A stretch of 64,000 nucleotides of DNA from Erysipelothrix urinaevulpis (GTDB taxonomy: Bacteria > Bacillota_I > Bacilli_A > Erysipelotrichales > Erysipelotrichaceae), in NCBI RefSeq assembly GCF_009828835.1, contig NZ_WTTB01000001.1, positions 310,001 through 374,000 on the forward strand, read 5' to 3'. The notes below the pieces were generated by a model that made no database searches, was not told where the DNA came from, and worked only from the letters and a program-made list of their open reading frames with translations. Both the position numbers and the translations under genes were made by a program. Positions 63,057-64,000 of the stretch are shown piece after piece. Every line of letters begins with the position of its first letter. The stretch's first letter is position 1.

Positions 63057-64000
63057 ATGAGAAAGTCAGGTATACTTTGTCCTGTGTTTTCTTTGCCGGG
63101 CACTTATGGTATTGGTGACTTTGGTAAGGATGCATATGACTTTGTCGATATATTACATCATGAAAAGGTTAAAATTTGGCAAATCTTGCCATTAAATCCT
63201 GTTGGATTTGGCTATTCACCCTATCAACCATTTTCGTCCTATGCAGGTGATGAGATGTATGTTGATTTAGAAAATATAGCAGAATTAAAAGATGTTGTTT
63301 TACCAGAAAAATTTGTCAACAACAAGGTAAATTATTTAGAAGCAAAGAACATTAAAGAACGTTACTTACGCCGAGCATTTTTATTGTTTGATGCGAATAA
63401 TGAGAATTATCAATTGTTTACAAAGGATGCTTTTTGGTTAGATGATTATGTAAAATTTAAAGTACTTAAAATGTATAATGGCCAAAGAAGTTGGACAGAA
63501 TGGGATGAGAGTGTTGAAAATTATTACTTTCCTCAAGGAGAACCTATTTCTGAAGCGGCTTATGAAATGGATTTTGAACGGTATAAACAATTTATTTTCA
63601 TGAAACAATGGCACGATTTAAAAGACTATGCAAATGCTAAAGGTATTGAAATTATGGGCGATATTCCATTTTATGTTGGTTTGGACTCAGCGGATGTTTG
63701 GGCAAATCAAGCATTGTTTGAGCTTAAAGATAAAGAACCAATTTTTGTTGCAGGGGTTCCGCCAGATTATTTTGCAAAAACAGGTCAACGTTGGGGGAAC
63801 CCAATATACGACTGGCAGGCCTTGAAGGATGAAAATTACAAATTTTGGATAGACCGACTATCTTGGAATCAAGATCTCTATGACATTATTCGCCTTGATC
63901 ATTTTAGAGCATTTGATACCTATTGGAAGATTAATGCTGATTGTGAAACAGCAATTGATGGGGTATGGGAACTTGGTCCAGCTTATGATGTGTTGGACGA
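63057..64000 (+). CDS. malQ: 4-alpha-glucanotransferase, N-terminal part
   Basis: An open frame of 314 codons running off the right edge (family length about 500). GH77 features: MRKSGILCPVFSLPGTYGIG at the start, WQILPLNPVGFGYSPYQPFS, GIEIMGDIPFYVGLDSADVW and the nucleophile region YDIIRLDHFRAFDTYW (catalytic Asp in RLDHFR). It transfers maltodextrin segments and works with glgP on starch or maltodextrin. TAGGAGG precedes the ATG at 63057. Confidence 0.93.
   Translation, partial: MRKSGILCPVFSLPGTYGIGDFGKDAYDFVDILHHEKVKIWQILPLNPVGFGYSPYQPFSSYAGDEMYVDLENIAELKDVVLPEKFVNNKVNYLEAKNIKERYLRRAFLLFDANNENYQLFTKDAFWLDDYVKFKVLKMYNGQRSWTEWDESVENYYFPQGEPISEAAYEMDFERYKQFIFMKQWHDLKDYANAKGIEIMGDIPFYVGLDSADVWANQALFELKDKEPIFVAGVPPDYFAKTGQRWGNPIYDWQALKDENYKFWIDRLSWNQDLYDIIRLDHFRAFDTYWKINADCETAIDGVWELGPAYDVLD

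Overview
The window reads as a chromosomal segment of an A+T-rich, low-GC Gram-positive bacterium (Bacillota). The signs are strong AGGAGG-type ribosome binding sites, CcpA-type cre sites, an LPXTG wall-anchored protein, lipoproteins with a typical lipobox, many PTS permeases and a Bacillus-type pyruvate dehydrogenase. TGA is used as an ordinary stop, which argues against Mollicutes. My best guess is Erysipelothrix or another Erysipelotrichales member, but this is inference and no marker gene proves it. I saw no rRNA, tRNA, CRISPR array, insertion sequence or phage.

Layout. 1-391: tail of an HlyD-like secretion accessory protein. 447-5787: operon for an amino-sugar acid (PTS EIIC, KDG-type kinase, amidohydrolase, DgaE-like PLP ammonia lyase, KDPG-type aldolase), behind a perfect 18-bp palindrome. 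6054-14904: pyruvate dehydrogenase genes (E1 alpha, E1 beta, E2, E3) joined to an EIIC-like membrane protein, a phosphate acyltransferase, a butyrate-type kinase and a LysR regulator. This couples oxidative decarboxylation to ATP formation. 14965-19655: single genes (DUF4256, Fic, CutC, YitT, Dus), with a 40-bp hairpin tandem repeat before fic. 19654-23912: DeoR regulator divergent from a mannose-family PTS (IIA, IIB, IIC, IID) plus class II aldolase. 23982-25786: decay zone with a small broken ORF and a multiply frameshifted typA-like GTPase pseudogene.

25811-41696 is the most unusual part. Two related AraC regulators bracket a same-strand block: an LPXTG beta-propeller surface protein, a glycosidase-like protein, an ABC sugar importer without its own ATPase, a zinc-less MDR dehydrogenase, an epimerase-like SDR, a DapA/NanA-family lyase, two Gfo/Idh/MocA proteins and an M20 amidohydrolase. 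It looks like a complete route for catching, importing and dismantling an unidentified modified sugar. Two of its oxidoreductases lack the usual catalytic lysine.

41757-45968: GH4 6-phospho-glycosidase, EIIC, RpiR regulator and ChbG/YdjC deacetylase. 46021-48270: ABC-F protein with a leader peptide and attenuator-like terminator, then an O6-alkylguanine-DNA alkyltransferase. 48305-49311: DUF2975/XRE/DUF3955 module. 49351-53121: EIIC, RpiR, MalY-type C-S lyase and RidA. 53122-55583: antiporter with TetR regulator, and a lipoprotein. 55681-59703: LacI regulator, SAP-domain protein, galactokinase and aldose epimerase. 59825-64000: glycogen phosphorylase, a creatininase-family gene and the start of malQ, with GAAAACGTTTTC operators before glgP and malQ.

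The window is dominated by carbohydrate uptake and catabolism, much of it under cre sites. Several EIIC genes (488, 43111, 49448) have no EIIA/EIIB beside them, so those parts and the importer ATPase must be supplied from elsewhere in the genome.
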